NCBI GenBank assembly: GCA_947247005.1
Contig: OX365944.1
Coordinates: forward strand, 3,980,501 to 4,044,500
DNA: 64,000 bases
Direction of reading: 5' to 3'
DNA from: Spisula solida
Lineage: Eukaryota > Mollusca > Bivalvia > Venerida > Mactridae
Shown one piece after another: positions 1 through 11,967 of this stretch. The translations under genes were made by a program, and so were the position numbers. A model generated the notes under the pieces. That model saw only the letters and a list, made by a program, of their open reading frames with translations. It did not search any database and was not told the origin of the DNA. Each line of letters begins with the position of its first letter. The first letter of the stretch is position 1.

Positions 1-1900
1 CCATACTAGGCCATAAGGGGTACCAAACCCTTTGTTATGCTCACCACTACCAATTACACCATTATCAGGAAGCCTGGGTACTCATCACCATCATATATTA
101 GGCCTGAACGGGGTGTAACCAACACCGAGTACACCCATATCATGCCCTTAGGGGTTCTTAAAACACTTAATAGTCAACCCAGGCCTTATGGGGGACTAAT
201 AACACTGTCTATACATACATTCCATAACCAATGGAGTACTTACAATTGCCCAATACAACCATTCCTATTGAATTCTTAATGGCGCCAGCTATATCTGAGG
301 CCCAATGGGATACTTAAAACCAAGAGGACAGCCAACCAAGAACATATTGGGTACTCACCACCCTTAATTATAGCCATAGTATGCCATAAGAGATACTCAC
401 CACAACTGAGTAAAGTCATATACATGTACATGTAAGTTTCTATATGGTTCTCACTATTACTGAGCACAGCTGTACAAAGCCATATGGGTTACTCTCTAGT
501 ACAAAACTACAGTCATATAAGGCCCAAAAGGGCACTCATCCCAAATAATTACTGATTTCATACCACATAGGGGTGCTCATAACCAAATGACTTACGGTCT
601 CACCAAGTTGTACTGGGTACAAAGGAGTCACAACAACATAGTACTGACATTCAAGGCCCAATCACGACCAATTGCAGTTTATATTTTGCACTAAGTGGTC
701 CACGTAACCATTGAGTACGGTCACACCTGACTGTGTATCAACTATACTATGTCCTAAGGGGTTATCGGACCAACTGAATACTGCCATAGCAGGTGCAATA
801 TAGCCATCATTGGCTCTATTGGGTAATTCTCCACCACCAACCAGCCTTCTTAGGTCATATGCCCTACTCACAACTATTGTGTACAGCCATACTATGCCTG
901 AGAGATACTCATAGTCACTGAGGAAAGCCATTCAATGCCCTATTGGTACTTAACACTGCCTAGTACAGCCGTCCCATGCTAGCTTATGAACTCACCTCCA
1001 CAAGTTCAACCATCCCAGGTACCGATTGGTACCCACCTATACAGAGAACAGCCATCACAGGTCCTATTGACTACCCTATACCAATGAGAACAACCAGCTC
1101 AGGCCCCATTTGGTACCAACCTCCTCTGAGTACAGTAATCTCAGGCCCTGTTGGGTACCCACCACCTCTGAGTACAGACATCCCGGGCTGTATTGGATGC
1201 CCATCACCAGAAAGAACAGCCATCCCAGGTTCCATTTGGTACCCACAACCTCAGAGTACAGTCATCTCAGGCCCTACTGGGTACCCACCAAAGCCATTTT
1301 GGGTACTCAACGTCACAGATTAAGCCATCCCAGGCCTCATTGGGAACCCATCAACATAGATTTCAGCCCTCCTAGACCATATTGGGAACCAACCAACACA
1401 GATGTCAGCCATCCTATGTCATATTTGGAACACACCAGCACAGATTTCAGACCTCCTAGGCCATATTGGGAACCCACCTACACAGATTTCAGCCATGCTT
1501 TGTCGTATTGGAACCCACCAACACAGATTTCAGCCATCCTATGCCATATTGGGAACCCACCAATACAGATTTCAGCCATCCTATGCCATATTGGGAACCC
1601 AACAATACAGATTTCAGCCATCCTATGCCATATTGGGAACCCACCAATCCAGATTTCAGCCATCCTATGCCATATTGGGAACTCACCAATACAGATTTCA
1701 GCCATCCTATGCCATATTGGGAGCCCACCTACACAGATTTCAGCCATCCTATGCCATATTGGGAACCCACCAATACAGATTTCAGCCATCCTATGCCATA
1801 TTGGGAACCTACCAATACAGATTTCAGCCATCCTATGCCATATTGGGAACCCACCATTACAGATTTCAGCCATCCTAGGCTATATTGTGTAACTTCCCCA
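1..1900. repeat. 42-bp minisatellite, homogeneous on the right and degenerate on the left
   Basis: From about 1342 to 1886 the sequence is roughly 13 copies of a 42-bp unit built around GGGAACCCACCAATACAG, ATTTCAGCC and ATCCTATGCCATATT; one step is 41 bp. To the left the same unit is recognisable but diverged (GGGTACYCACC, GAGTACAGYCAT, CCAGGCC), and it continues off the window edge. Because 42 is a multiple of three, a clean copy stays open in several frames on both strands, which produces spurious ORFs of up to 260 codons here. No unique spacers separate the units, so this is not a CRISPR array. Confidence 0.93.
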
Positions 1901-3340
1901 CTTATAAAGCCATACAATGTCATATGATGCAGCAATTCTTGACTACATGTCGTATGTAACACATGCAATACTGGCTCTAGACTGATATGGAAATATAAGC
2001 AGTGGCTTCAAACAATGAACAGTAACACAGTCTACACGAATTTGTATGTAGTACTAGTGTGATTGAATAACTGACATACGATTGTATACATGGAAATAGT
2101 AAATGTTTAAAAGTCATGTGTGTGGATAGTGTTCTCATGAAGATATTAAATCGAGGGGCAATCTGTGTCCCAGTTTCATAGTTTGATTATTAAATGTGTG
2201 TGTGTGTATATTAAGTTTATCGTGATTATCCAACCTAACCAGGTATTAATGTAATAGAAAGCCACTGACGGTTGCTTTATGAAAGATTTGGTGCAAGTAA
2301 GCAATTTTAACACTCTCGATATCGCCCACTGAGTATTTTTTTCTTGAAAAAAAGCGACAAGTTTCCTTCCAACATGCTTTGTAAAGTATGTAATTCACAC
2401 GTGATCGAACTGTAACATCAATAAACTACAACGTAAATATCAGTTAGATATTCTGTTCGTTTTTTTCGATTCGTTTTCATCCAATGCGAACAAATTTCAG
2501 GCAATAGTAGATTCTAGTGTTAATTCTATAGGATATTAATACCCTATGAATTTTTGATGTAAAAATACTAAATAACTACAAAATGACGAAGTTTCTCAAG
2601 TTATTTTAGATGTCAGTGTGGTTGTTTATGTGATATACAGGCAACTATACCAAAATTACGCGAATATTTGACTATTTTATTTTTGCAATACACCAATATG
2701 CGAGGCAGTCCCTTTAATGGGTACGTAAAAATAGAATTTGAAGCAAATAATTTCCTAACGCACCGGAATGCGGACCTTCGAGGCTACTTGTACATAGTTA
2801 AACATCGGATAATTTCACGCTAACAAAATATAAAAGTTCTTTTGAACATTGTACAGTAACGTTTCAGGTAACATATATACACTCACTATTTTGCTTGCAA
2901 TATGGTAAGAAGCAAAATCAACAATTTCGAATATTACTGCATTTCATCGACAGACGCACTTGCTTTATAATATAACAAATGATAGAATACGGTAAGTTAC
3001 GATACCAAGTGATTTAAAACAACATTCACAAGCTACAATGTATAAACTAAATCAGTAAACGTCATCAGAAACCACTATGTCTCAGACTTGTATGTAAGTA
3101 GAATCAGGTTTGAGAAGATAGAAGATGCGTTAGGACACCAAAGGTCTTGATCGCGTTCATCGTTGATCAAGTACGTCTGAGACGCTATGATCTCCAAGTG
3201 TTGAGCACCAGGGAAACATGTGACCTTGCTAGTGTTGCGAAACAGCCGAAGACGATATTAACTGAGAATATGCACATTTAGTAACTACATTTATGTCATT
3301 AAAAATTTATTTCTATACAGTGAAAATGTGTGAGCATTAA
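1901..3340. other. AT-rich stretch with no gene seen
   Basis: No ORF with recognisable coding character and no clear repeat. A short TG run lies near 2197-2210. I see nothing else to annotate. Confidence 0.5.
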
Positions 3341-4397
3341 AGGAGGTACGCGCACCTTTGATCTAACGATCGAAATTTTCTTGAAACATCTTAAAATGAC
3401 AGAACAATCTTCTAGAGCAACATTGAAATCATAAAAATGATATGTCACCAGGCTCGTTTTCGATATACATGGCTTTCTAATGACCTACCATTGTATTTTG
3501 TTCATTTTTATCTATTTCCTGCAATTATGGCAACATTATGTTTTAAGATTTTAACTATATAAAACCACTTTTAAACAATGCATGATATTTCATGTGTTCA
3601 ATGGTCATTCCTATTGACATAAGTCGCAATTCCGGCTGGCTGGTGAACAAATTCAGTATTTGAACATGATAAATAGTTACCCCACCCACTTGCCAAAAAA
3701 TGAGATTTTCAAATGAACGTCAAAAAATATCGAACGATCGAAAATAATTTATAATTGGCCATAAGTTGAGTATCTAAATGAACAGTAGAAAAATAGGGGT
3801 CACCAGCCTTTTTTGGGAGCTATTCATCGAAAAGTACTAATTATGAATAAATTTGTTGCTATAATAAATCTATAGACAACTTAAGTTGTTTCAAGTATAA
3901 ATCACAATCCCTGGAATTTCGACTTTTTGTTAATTTTTATGCAAACTAATGCGTCTTTACTGTTCATACTGAACTTTGTATCATAAACGCACATGTGTTG
4001 ATCCATGCAATTACTGTTGGCAAGACATAAATCTAATTTAAACAAAAAACGCTACGAAAAGAAAAGTTCGCGCAAAGTCACGCTCTATGGTAGCGTCACA
4101 GTATCCATGACGTCATGCAATAAACAAGGCGTTAATTCCAGCAGCGGGTCCATATCTTTTGCCTGTCCATATTTTTTATAATATTGACCCGCTGCTGTAA
4201 TTGGAACATGTAGATCAGTCATTCTATCGCTGAATATTTTGATTGATTGGAATAACAAAAGAACAGTTGGAATGAAATTAGGGTGAGGTATAATATTCAA
4301 CATCCATATGCTATCATTGAAACTAAAATTCATGTTTATTTTTATCTAATACGATTTTGAAATTTCGCGAATGCGCACAAGGCAGCTCGGACCTCCT
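3341..4397. mobile_element. Candidate non-autonomous DNA transposon, TAA target duplication, short TIRs
   Basis: The left end reads TAA then AGGAGGTACGCGCACC; the right end, reverse complemented, reads TAA then AGGAGGTCCGAGCTGCC. This gives a 10-bp terminal inverted repeat with one mismatch, weaker similarity inward, and a 3-bp TAA duplication (3338-3340 and 4398-4400). TWA duplications are typical of PIF/Harbinger elements. TTAA at both ends also allows a piggyBac-like reading. The 1.06-kb interior has no transposase; an 82-codon minus-strand ORF at 4085-4333 is not recognisable. Confidence 0.42.
4133..4205. repeat. Inverted repeat / potential hairpin inside the candidate transposon
   Basis: The left arm TAATTCCAGCAGCGGGTC (4133-4150) pairs with GACCCGCTGCTGTAATTGGA (4186-4205) with one internal mismatch. 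The loop is an AT-rich stretch of about 35 nt. The arms are much more GC-rich than their surroundings. Role unknown. Confidence 0.6.
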
Positions 4398-6188
4398 TAA
4401 AGTGACTGTTCAATGAAGTAGACATCGTGGAGTATTAACAATTTGCAAACGACGTCAAATGATGTAATTTATGTGGTCCCGCTCAGCATTCACCTTGTAT
4501 AGTATTAATATTGTTATTTGAGCAAACTGCTTTAAATTGTCAGGCAATATCGAGCAGATATTGTATGCTGTGTTGTTTTTCATGCTCTGCAATAAATGCG
4601 ACGGTTGTTCAAATTGGAATGCAACTCAGCTCAAAAAAATGCATCCTTGATATATTTTAATAAACGATATTTTGACCTCCTTTTAATATTTCGCTCAGAT
4701 AGATATGCGAAGTTTTATTCCGATAATCCATTTTAAAATGCGAGTTTATTATCATTCCTAGGTGCACTGTTCGTCTATAAGAGCCAAACGAAGATCTTCA
4801 CGTGCTGGATATTTTCCAGCAATACCTTTCAAGAGTCTCAAAAAAGAATAAAGGTGGCACTATGAAAGGGAATATCCGCCAGTACGTACATTATGTTAAA
4901 TGACAATTGTATCTTGTTTTGTTTCATGCATACTGTTAAGTGATACACTTCAATTGAAGTACATAATTTAATCAAAGAACGATACCATAGCAACAACAAT
5001 CCAGTACAAACTGTAGAATTCACGCAAGTATTATTAAATAACAAACAAAATACAATGTGAAGAACTTCAGCTTATTTGCAGGGGATCGTCTGTTTATGAC
5101 AACTGCGCATGCGCAATTACCCAAACCAAGGTAGTCAATTAATAGCCATGGGCATCTCTAAGTTGGTCTCAAGCCTAATTTTAGCTCAACAACTGCTATA
5201 CATGGAAATACCGACTCAAACGAAAGTCGATGACATGATATTGGTCAGACACTCACTTATTCACGTCATAGGTTTTGACGTCATAATCTTCATTAATTAG
5301 TGCGTGAACTCAACATGCCTCGTTTGTGTGCTTTCCGAAATAAGATAGATAACTCAAATTATTTATGACAAACCAAAATGAGTTAATTCCTTTTAGTTGA
5401 GGGGCTTTATACGGGAAATGGAATGCATGGGCGTAATGGGCATATGTGTCGAACATTCATTGGTTTTAAAACAGCATCGCCGCTAATAAACAAAACATGG
5501 TGTTGCCAGGACTACTCTGCAAGGTCATGTAAATAATCCAGAGATCACCTTTGAAAGGGTCCAGCAAAATAGCTGACTGCCGAGAAAACGATGGCCTCCA
5601 TTACCTATACAATGTACTGTTCTGCACAGCACATTCTGTTGACTAGACATCAATCTAGGGCTATCATACAAGTCATTTGGGCAAAATCAGGTTATTATTA
5701 AAATTATTTTCATACTCTTGCAAGTACTCATAAAATTTAAAATCAGTAAAGTTCCAGTTATCAGACGAGGTTAATTGTATTCAACAAATGTCCATGCGAC
5801 CACTCGAACTTTCGAGTGTTTAGAACAAAATTGACCTGCTAAATAATATTACATTTATGTAGATACCATACTGATTAATCTGGTTGTCTTATTATCGGAC
5901 ATTTTACGATGTTGGAGGTTACTGTCCTCTATTCATTTTACACTTTCATGTCTAACAGAAATACTACGCCGAAAATAAGGTTGAATATTGTGGACAATTT
6001 GTTTAATATCAACAGTATCACCATATTCGATCTACATAGGAGTGATGTGCATGTCTTGCAATTATGCACACTATTCCATTCAAGCAAGGGTAACCCTTAC
6101 TAATCAATGTCTTTAAAAATATTAACATCGTAGGATGTCGGATTAACAACTGCTTTGTTTTTTCACGTTATGACTATTCCAAATAACA
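4398..6188. other. Non-coding stretch with no gene seen
   Basis: Only short ORFs without recognisable similarity. The one notable site is the TGCGCATGCGCA palindrome at 5104-5115, annotated separately. Confidence 0.45.
5104..5115. promoter_or_regulatory. Isolated match to the NRF-1 palindrome
   Basis: TGCGCATGCGCA fits the known NRF-1 consensus YGCGCAYGCGCR exactly. No gene start is visible close by in either direction and the context is AT-rich, so function is uncertain and chance is possible. Confidence 0.25.
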
Positions 6189-8609
6189 GGTATTCTCTAC
6201 ACTAAGGAACAAGTGATGAGTGATGGAAGTTGGAGAGGGAACATCCTTCTCTAGCTTTCCGAACACCAAGGTCAGAAGACAAGGCGAGGACCAGAATGTT
6301 TAACCCTAAAGTAATCAACAAGTTCTTTGATTACTGGTCCAAGGAGTTGATATTGCATGCTGTGGCTGACAAACCGGGACAGGTATTTACTTTAATTAGT
6401 ATTGTGTGCTATTTCAGTTCTGTGTTTACAGAACATAATGTTCAAAGTGACCATTATATAAGTAAACAATACAGATAAAAAGTAATTTTACTGCATATCA
6501 ATAGCAAACAAAAATTCCCTAAGTATAAAAGCTCCGCGAGTCGCATGTGTCGCCTGACGACATGCACATTTGTCATGGAAAACTATCCACTATTGGGCTA
6601 CATATCGACTCACAAGAGTTCTCTAGTCATCTGAACTAAAAACGACAAAGTGATGCTCTGGACAAAAAAATGTCACAGCAAGAAACATGCATACCTATCT
6701 TGGAGTCATTAATACTTATGGTGACAAAGTTATGCCACGGACAAGAAATGCTTATAAAATCAATCAAAGGGACAAAAATGGCACAAGGTAGAGTTACGAT
6801 TCTTGTGTACTGCACTTGGACTTTTGGTAAGAAACATGCTTACCAAATTTCAAGTCATTCAACCTCTTGGTGACAAAGCTATCCGCCGGACAAGAAATGC
6901 TCAAATTAAATCAATCTAAGGGAAATAATTCAAAAACGGTGCAAGGCATAGTTATGGTTCTTGCGCACTGCACTTCGGCTTATTGTAAGAAACATGCATA
7001 CCAAATCTTGAGTCATTTGAACTTAAGGTGACAAAGTTATACTCCGGACAAGAAATGCTCTAATAAAATCAATCAAAGGGAAATAATTCAAAAACTATGA
7101 CAGGTAGAGTTATGGTTCTTGCGCACTGCACTTCGGCTTATTGTAAGAAACATGCATACCAAATCTTGAGTCATTTGAACTTAGGGTGACAAAGTTATGC
7201 TCCGGACAAGAAATGCTCTAATAAAATCAATCAAAGGGAAATAATTCAAAAACTATGACAGGTAGAGTTATGGTTCTTGTGCACTGCACTTCGGCTTATT
7301 GTAAGAAACATGCGTACCAAATCTTGAGTCATTTGAGCTTAAGGTCACAAAGTTATGCTCCGGACAAGCAATTTGTGACGCCGCAGCCGCCGCCGCCGCC
7401 AAAGTAACATCTATATGTCGCCTTTTCAGGCGACACAAGTAAGAAACATGCATACCAAATCTTGAGTCATTTGAACTTATGGTGACAAAGTTATGCTCCG
7501 GACAAGAAATGCTCTAATAAAATCAATCAAAGGGAAATAATTCAAAAACTATGACAGGTAGAGTTATGGTTCTTGTGCTCTGCACTTCGGCCTATTGTAA
7601 GAAACATGCATACCAAATCTTGAGTCCTTTGAGCTTAAGGTCACAAAGTTATGCTCCGGACAAGCAATTTGTGACGCCGCAGCCGCCGCCGCCAAAGTAA
7701 CACCTATATGTCGCCTTTTCAGGCGACACAAAAATCAGGTGTTTTATACAAATTTCAAATCTCCAATTACGATGAGATTGGTTGGAGTGGAAAGGAGGAT
7801 AGAAAAGTCAAGGTACGGGCAACTCGGACAGGGAATGTGAAACGGCAGCAGATGTTGAATGCAGCTCATACAACTGCCCTATTGTGTATTTCTGCTGATG
7901 GGAAGCTCGTGCCAACCTGCATTATCTACAAAGATAGTTTACCACATCGATCGTATAAGGACGGAGTCCCTGGTTTGTGTTTCAATACTAATTTGATTTT
8001 CAGTCGAAATATGTTCGCGAAAGTCCTTCAGAAATACTTCAAGTCTTATTTACTCAATAATTTATTGACCATAAATGTATGCACCATAACAAGCCTTTTC
8101 AAGTGGATTTTAGAAATACGTCGTCAATTTTCTTGGATATTTCAATCAATCGTAGATGCTCCTTTCCTTCATGTATTGCTGAATTGTATTTTTATGTACT
8201 TCAACAATAGCAACGTCTACTTTGAACAACATGATTAGCGTTGTTTGCGTGAAAATATTAACTAATATTTCAGGTTCCTGCTTATTTGCCACAAGCGAGA
8301 GTGGATTCATCAATACAGATATATTTCTGGAATGGTTCAGAAAGTGTTTTGTATCTCATTGTGGCCGGGCTAGACCTAGACCGGTAGTGCTGGTGGGTGA
8401 TGGATAACCATGACAGTCATGTATCACTCCCACTGATAGAAGCTGCTAGAGAGAACGGCATCGTCTTAGTTGGTATACCTTCCCATACTACCCATTTACT
8501 CCAGCCATTGGATGTCCATATAAATGGACCATTGAAAAAAAGGTATATTGGTTCATTACTGCCATCCATTGTAAATCAAGTAAAGCCAATACATGATCAT
8601 GTTCAATAA
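6189..8609 (+). pseudogene. pogo/Tigger-type (DDE_1) transposase, broken
   Basis: Three coding islands in order. (1) 6189-6383: an N-terminal piece including REHPSLAFRTPR and FFDYWSKELI, like the segment before the DDE_1 core. (2) About 7729-7975: YDEIGWSGKE (position of the first catalytic Asp), then LLCISADGKLVPTCIIYKDS and KDGVP, followed by a possible donor. (3) 8272-8608: after a TTTCAG acceptor, TSESGFINTDIFLEWF, then the second Asp in VMDNHDSH, then HTTHLLQPLDV and GPLKKRY. In DDE_1 families such as Tigger and Jerky this is the catalytic core; the enzyme cuts and pastes DNA in the nucleus. The gene is dead. An extra G in the GGG run at 8395-8397 shifts the frame exactly before MDNHDSH, island 1 carries a frame change near 6230, and a 1.2-kb tandem-repeat element lies between islands 1 and 2. 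Family call is firm from motifs; subfamily is uncertain. Confidence 0.82.
6527..7734 (+). mobile_element. Hairpin-ended tandem-repeat element (Helentron/HINE-like), copy 1, with duplicated 3' terminus
   Basis: The 5' side starts AAAAGCTCCGCGAGTCGCA, then TGTGTCGCCTGA (6546-6557). The 3' side ends in the hairpin TGTCGCC-TTTT-CA-GGCGACA, whose TCAGGCGACACA (7719-7730) is the exact inverse of the 5' motif. Between them are several ~159-bp units carrying GACAAAGTTATGCTCCGGAC and TAGAGTTATGGTTCTTG, and a GCC-rich tract. The 3' terminus occurs twice (7426-7437 and 7719-7730). Related copies are at 42092-43233 and, inverted, at 21498-22327. It sits between coding islands of the pogo-type pseudogene. 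Confidence 0.75.
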
Positions 8610-8923
8610 ATCTACTGGAAGGCAGGGTAATCAGTTTTGTCGTATGGCCATTGCTATATATATACTAGTAATTATAAATATCTGGGTGTCAAGTCGTTTA
8701 ATTTTTGTAACTTGTGAAACTCCGAAATATAAACTGGCCGAAATGCATGTACATTAATGTGTGTAAATGTCTACTCCCACGAATGTGAAAGGTTCTTTAT
8801 TGTTTATTTTATACATTGCAATAGCAGATTTTGTACGAATTGGCTATCAAACCTGAGGGACCCGGCCCATGCTCAAAGTATTTTCCTTGTTACTTACGAT
8901 TGCCTTGTGTTACTATATTTCAG

Positions 8924-9242
8924 GGAGGACTGTTGGATTTGTGAAGCAATGTTTAGCAACAGGACGTCACTGGTCAAGCATTTGACCTCAGCGGTTCACC
9001 ACCGATTGATTGTCTGGTGTCCATGGTGTTCTGGGAGTGACCAAGATGTTTACCAGAATCAGTGACTTGGAAGTCCATGTAAAGGGAAGTCATACCAACA
9101 CCCGTCTTCCGAAGAACCATTTCTCTAGGTCAAACGGGTTCTACTTTAGCATGCACCCGGACGACTATGTCAAGATAGCGGAGACTATTTCGCCGTACGA
9201 CAGCGACGAGGCTTACGACATAAGGAAAGCTGTGAGGAAGTA
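8924..9242 (+). pseudogene. Two-finger C2H2 zinc-finger coding remnant with a frameshift
   Basis: After a TATTTCAG acceptor the frame reads CWICEAMFSNRTSLVKH with a further His (H-x5-H), a C2H2 finger. It continues to WCPWC, the first Cys pair of a second finger. The His half, RISDLEVHVKGSH, lies in another frame from about 9040 onward. That frame runs on through FYFSMHPDDYVKIAETISPY and stops at 9240-9242. One frame change therefore splits finger two. C2H2 fingers usually bind nucleic acid. I cannot name the gene. It could be the 3' exon of a gene associated with the neighbouring transposase, or an independent remnant. Confidence 0.6.
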
Positions 9243-9779
9243 GGCGGGGGGATTTAGCGATAGATAGGAGAGGACACAAATATTGAATGACGGTTGGAAG
9301 AGGGGAGCAACAAGTGAGAAGGCGAGAATAGTTCCGAGGTTGAAGTGGTCGGGGGGATAGGAGCGGAAGCAGGCCATAACAGGATCAGAGAGGAAGTCCA
9401 ATTATATATATGTATGTACAACGGCTAGATTGGTTTTTGCCAGGAACTTTTGAGGGAGATTGATGGACTTGGTTAATCATTAAATTGACTTCTTTAATGT
9501 TAGAATTATAATATATCATTATATGTATGTATTGATGTTTTGATTATATGTACAATGCTGTTGTCTGGAAGTATTGAACGAATTACAGAATTGTCAGAAT
9601 ATCTCATTGTTGTCATAGCTGAAGGTGTGTAATCCTCAAGGGAGGGAAAAGTGTAATGTGAGGTACTCTTAAATACCAAGTCATCCTGTGTCCGTGCTTT
9701 ATACGTATAGCTGGGATACATGTTTATATGAAATAAAGGAAGTTCCCAAAGTCGTAATAAGTCGCTAGCGTTTTTAGCA
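9243..9779. other. Spacer with no gene seen
   Basis: G-rich just after the zinc-finger remnant, then AT-rich. No coding signal recognised on either strand. Confidence 0.4.
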
Positions 9780-10723
9780 AGGCTGTACGGGAACCTCGAA
9801 GTTTACACTTTCTTAGACCAGGTCAATGTTTCTGCGTCACTGCCACTGTATTTTGTGACATGTGCTTTTGATTGTAGGTATTCCGACAGCAGTTTTATAA
9901 ATTGCATTTTAATGTTGAAGCCAACTAACATCTACCACAGGCATATACTATATAGAGTAGGATGTCTATCTTCAAGGTCTTTCACGATCACGCGAGCTGA
10001 TTCCGCCTTGTCTGCTTTCCGCATGTAGTAATCCTTAAAAAGCGATGCAGGTATGGAAGATAGTTCATACGCGAAGTATTGTTCAATGTCATCCTAGTGC
10101 TGTACAACACATGAATAACAGAAGACTCTATTTGAAGATTGGTTTGTCCGACCTTAATACCCAGCTGGAGGTCACTACGTGTTTTGACTTGTGATCTTTT
10201 AATATGAGCATTATTAACACACGAATCATCTAGCGAATGTGGACCCCCCCCCCAATTTCTTCAGACCACAGTTGCTTCCGTCCTCTATGGATGTTGTTCA
10301 GCCCATTTGACAATGCCCTTAATGACACTGTCTTTGTGGTGAATGGGTTATGCTACTCAACCCAATCACATATTTTCTGCAAGTCCTCGGAATCTTGTTT
10401 GCATCTGGATTCACCCAATTATATGTGTCGCTCACTCGTCATGTGAATCTTATTTGTCAGATTTATCATCGCCTCACGGATTGCGGCATAGTGATTCATA
10501 GTGTACGCCCTCATATGACGGGCACTCTCCGTCATTCCATGGCCACAAGCGAATCCTCCCGGGCTTTCATTATCCCTTGGTCTTTGCAAAAATCAGTCCA
10601 CAAACCAGTCCAATATCTATCACTTCTGCGTATTGCATCGAAACCTTCAATTAATTTCTTGTCAGGAAGCTCTTGCATAATCTCGAGGTACTCTGCATAG
10701 TGTACATGGCCAGTAGCTGCAAC

Positions 10724-11090
10724 AAGAGTGCCCAAACGGCCCTATGTCGCTCACCTGTCATAGTAGTGCAGGCAATCCCTGTGATTTGACCTAGTGACCT
10801 TACACTCGACCTAAGTTTCATAAAGATTAAATCAAAATTATGACCTCTAGTGACTACACAAGGTTTTTTTATGATTTGACCTTGTGACCTAGTTTTTGAC
10901 CCCGGATGACCCAATATCGAACTTGACCTAGATTTTGTAGAGGTGATCATTCCGACATTGTGACCAAGATTCATAAAAATCAGGTCAAAATTATAACCTC
11001 TAGTGTCTACACAACCAAATTGTTGACGGACGGACGAAGAATGATCACAAAAGCTCACTCTGTAACTTTGTGACAGGTGAGCTTAAAAGG
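10724..11090 (-). mobile_element. Short AGGTCA-rich repeat with GCTCACCTGTCA inverted ends
   Basis: It starts CAAGAGTGCCCAAACGGCCC then GCTCACCTGTCA, and ends TGTGACAGGTGAGC near 11081. The interior is a run of diverged units with GTGACCTAG, TTTGACCCC and ACCTCTAGTG. It is a shorter, inverted relative of 60347-61125. It interrupts the pseudogene at 9780-11965 between the FFIACER-containing and the GHVHYA-containing islands. Confidence 0.7.
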
Positions 11091-11373
11091 TCCAGTAGTT
11101 TTTAAACAGCTGTGAGATGTTCTTCCCAATCTCAAAAATCCTTTCGCAAGCTATGAAAAACTTTATGATGTCGGGGTAGTCAAAATACAAAGTTCAGCTG
11201 TGCTGGTATGTTTAGTGTTTTGCTATGCACTGATCTAACACAAGCAATCCTTCAGAATCTACTACCCCATTCCATGGCATAGACTCTTGGTTACTTCGTT
11301 GATTTAGATCTACCGACGACTGCATTTGATTAACCGCAACTTGTCAGGGTTTTTTCATTCCTTGAAAAAGATT

Positions 11374-11470
11374 ATATTAAGTCAGACAGGGAGCCTTAGC
11401 ACTCAAATTAACCAGCCGAGCTCTGAAAACATTAAAAACACGCAAAGCACTTAAAACACGGCATTCCGTC
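11374..11470 (+). repeat. Fragment of the dispersed 'GTCAGACAGGGA' repeat
   Basis: Begins ATATTAAGTCAGACAGGGAG and contains AACCAGCCGAGC and ACATTAAAAACACGCAAAG, as in the longer copies at 11968, 19248 and 55957. It is inserted inside the decayed gene. Confidence 0.7.
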
Positions 11471-11967
11471 TCGAAAGTCTGCCGCCTCAGTCAGTCAAAC
11501 TAAAACGGAACGAGAGTCAGGTGACGTTCCATATCATCTGTGTCTGATTCTGACGGTAAACTACTGTGAATCAGTTTGGTAACAAGTGCTCTCTCGACGA
11601 GTAAATGTGCGCTTAAAGCTCTAGATATTATTTTCCAGTCATTTTATGTGTAACTTTGTTGGATCCAAACACTTTTCCCATAACTTCCTCAATTTCTGAT
11701 CCTTTCATAATGTTGCCAATACTACCAACAGCACTCATGAGTAAATTGAAACCACCAAGTTGACAAGCTTTCGGTAGAGATTTTTTTATTCAATTTTTTC
11801 TACAGCTATTTGCCTAACTGCTGGTCAAATGTCAAAGAAACAATGTCTTTGTTCAACTTTTCAGATTGATCGTTGACGTAGATCAGAGTAGAGTAAATGT
11901 ATGATGGCGCATTTCGGATGAGATCACTGAAGGGAATGAGTTGAGTGTCTTGAAGAGGTGTTGCATA

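Larger units (their letters stand above)
9780..11965 (-). pseudogene. Decayed member of the large uncharacterised family also seen at 26067-35722
   Basis: Read on the minus strand from about 11965 downward, islands of one protein appear in family order: IPFSDLI and LTFDQQLGK; LGGFNLLMSAVGSIGNIM (near 11700-11760); RAHLLVERAL-type text near 11600; YPDIIKFFIACERIFEIGK (near 11150); ATGHVHYAEYLEIMQELPDK (10670-10730); GMTESARHMRAYTMNHYA (10480-10545); TSERHI; HNPFTTKTVSLRALSNGLN; DDIEQYFAYELSSIPASLF (near 10050); and a weak VVDVSWLQH (near 9930). Stops and frame changes separate nearly all islands. Two repeats have inserted (10724-11090 and 11374-11470). LGG-LMS, GH-x-HYA and the later nuclease-like start also occur in the gene at 26-35 kb, so the two are divergent paralogues. 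Function unknown; see that entry. Confidence 0.72.

Noticed and set aside
1342..1886. CRISPR array
   Set aside because: Units are contiguous without unique spacers, and the DNA is animal.
1110..1927. Long overlapping ORFs encoding 14-residue repeats (such as PYWEPTNTDFSHPM)
   Set aside because: The 42-bp period keeps several frames open on both strands at once; no frame is favoured, and no splice or start context supports a protein.
4085..4333. 82-codon minus-strand ORF
   Set aside because: No recognisable motif; it lies across a hairpin inside a candidate transposon.
10237..10700. Plus-strand ORFs
   Set aside because: Antisense shadows of the minus-strand family pseudogene.
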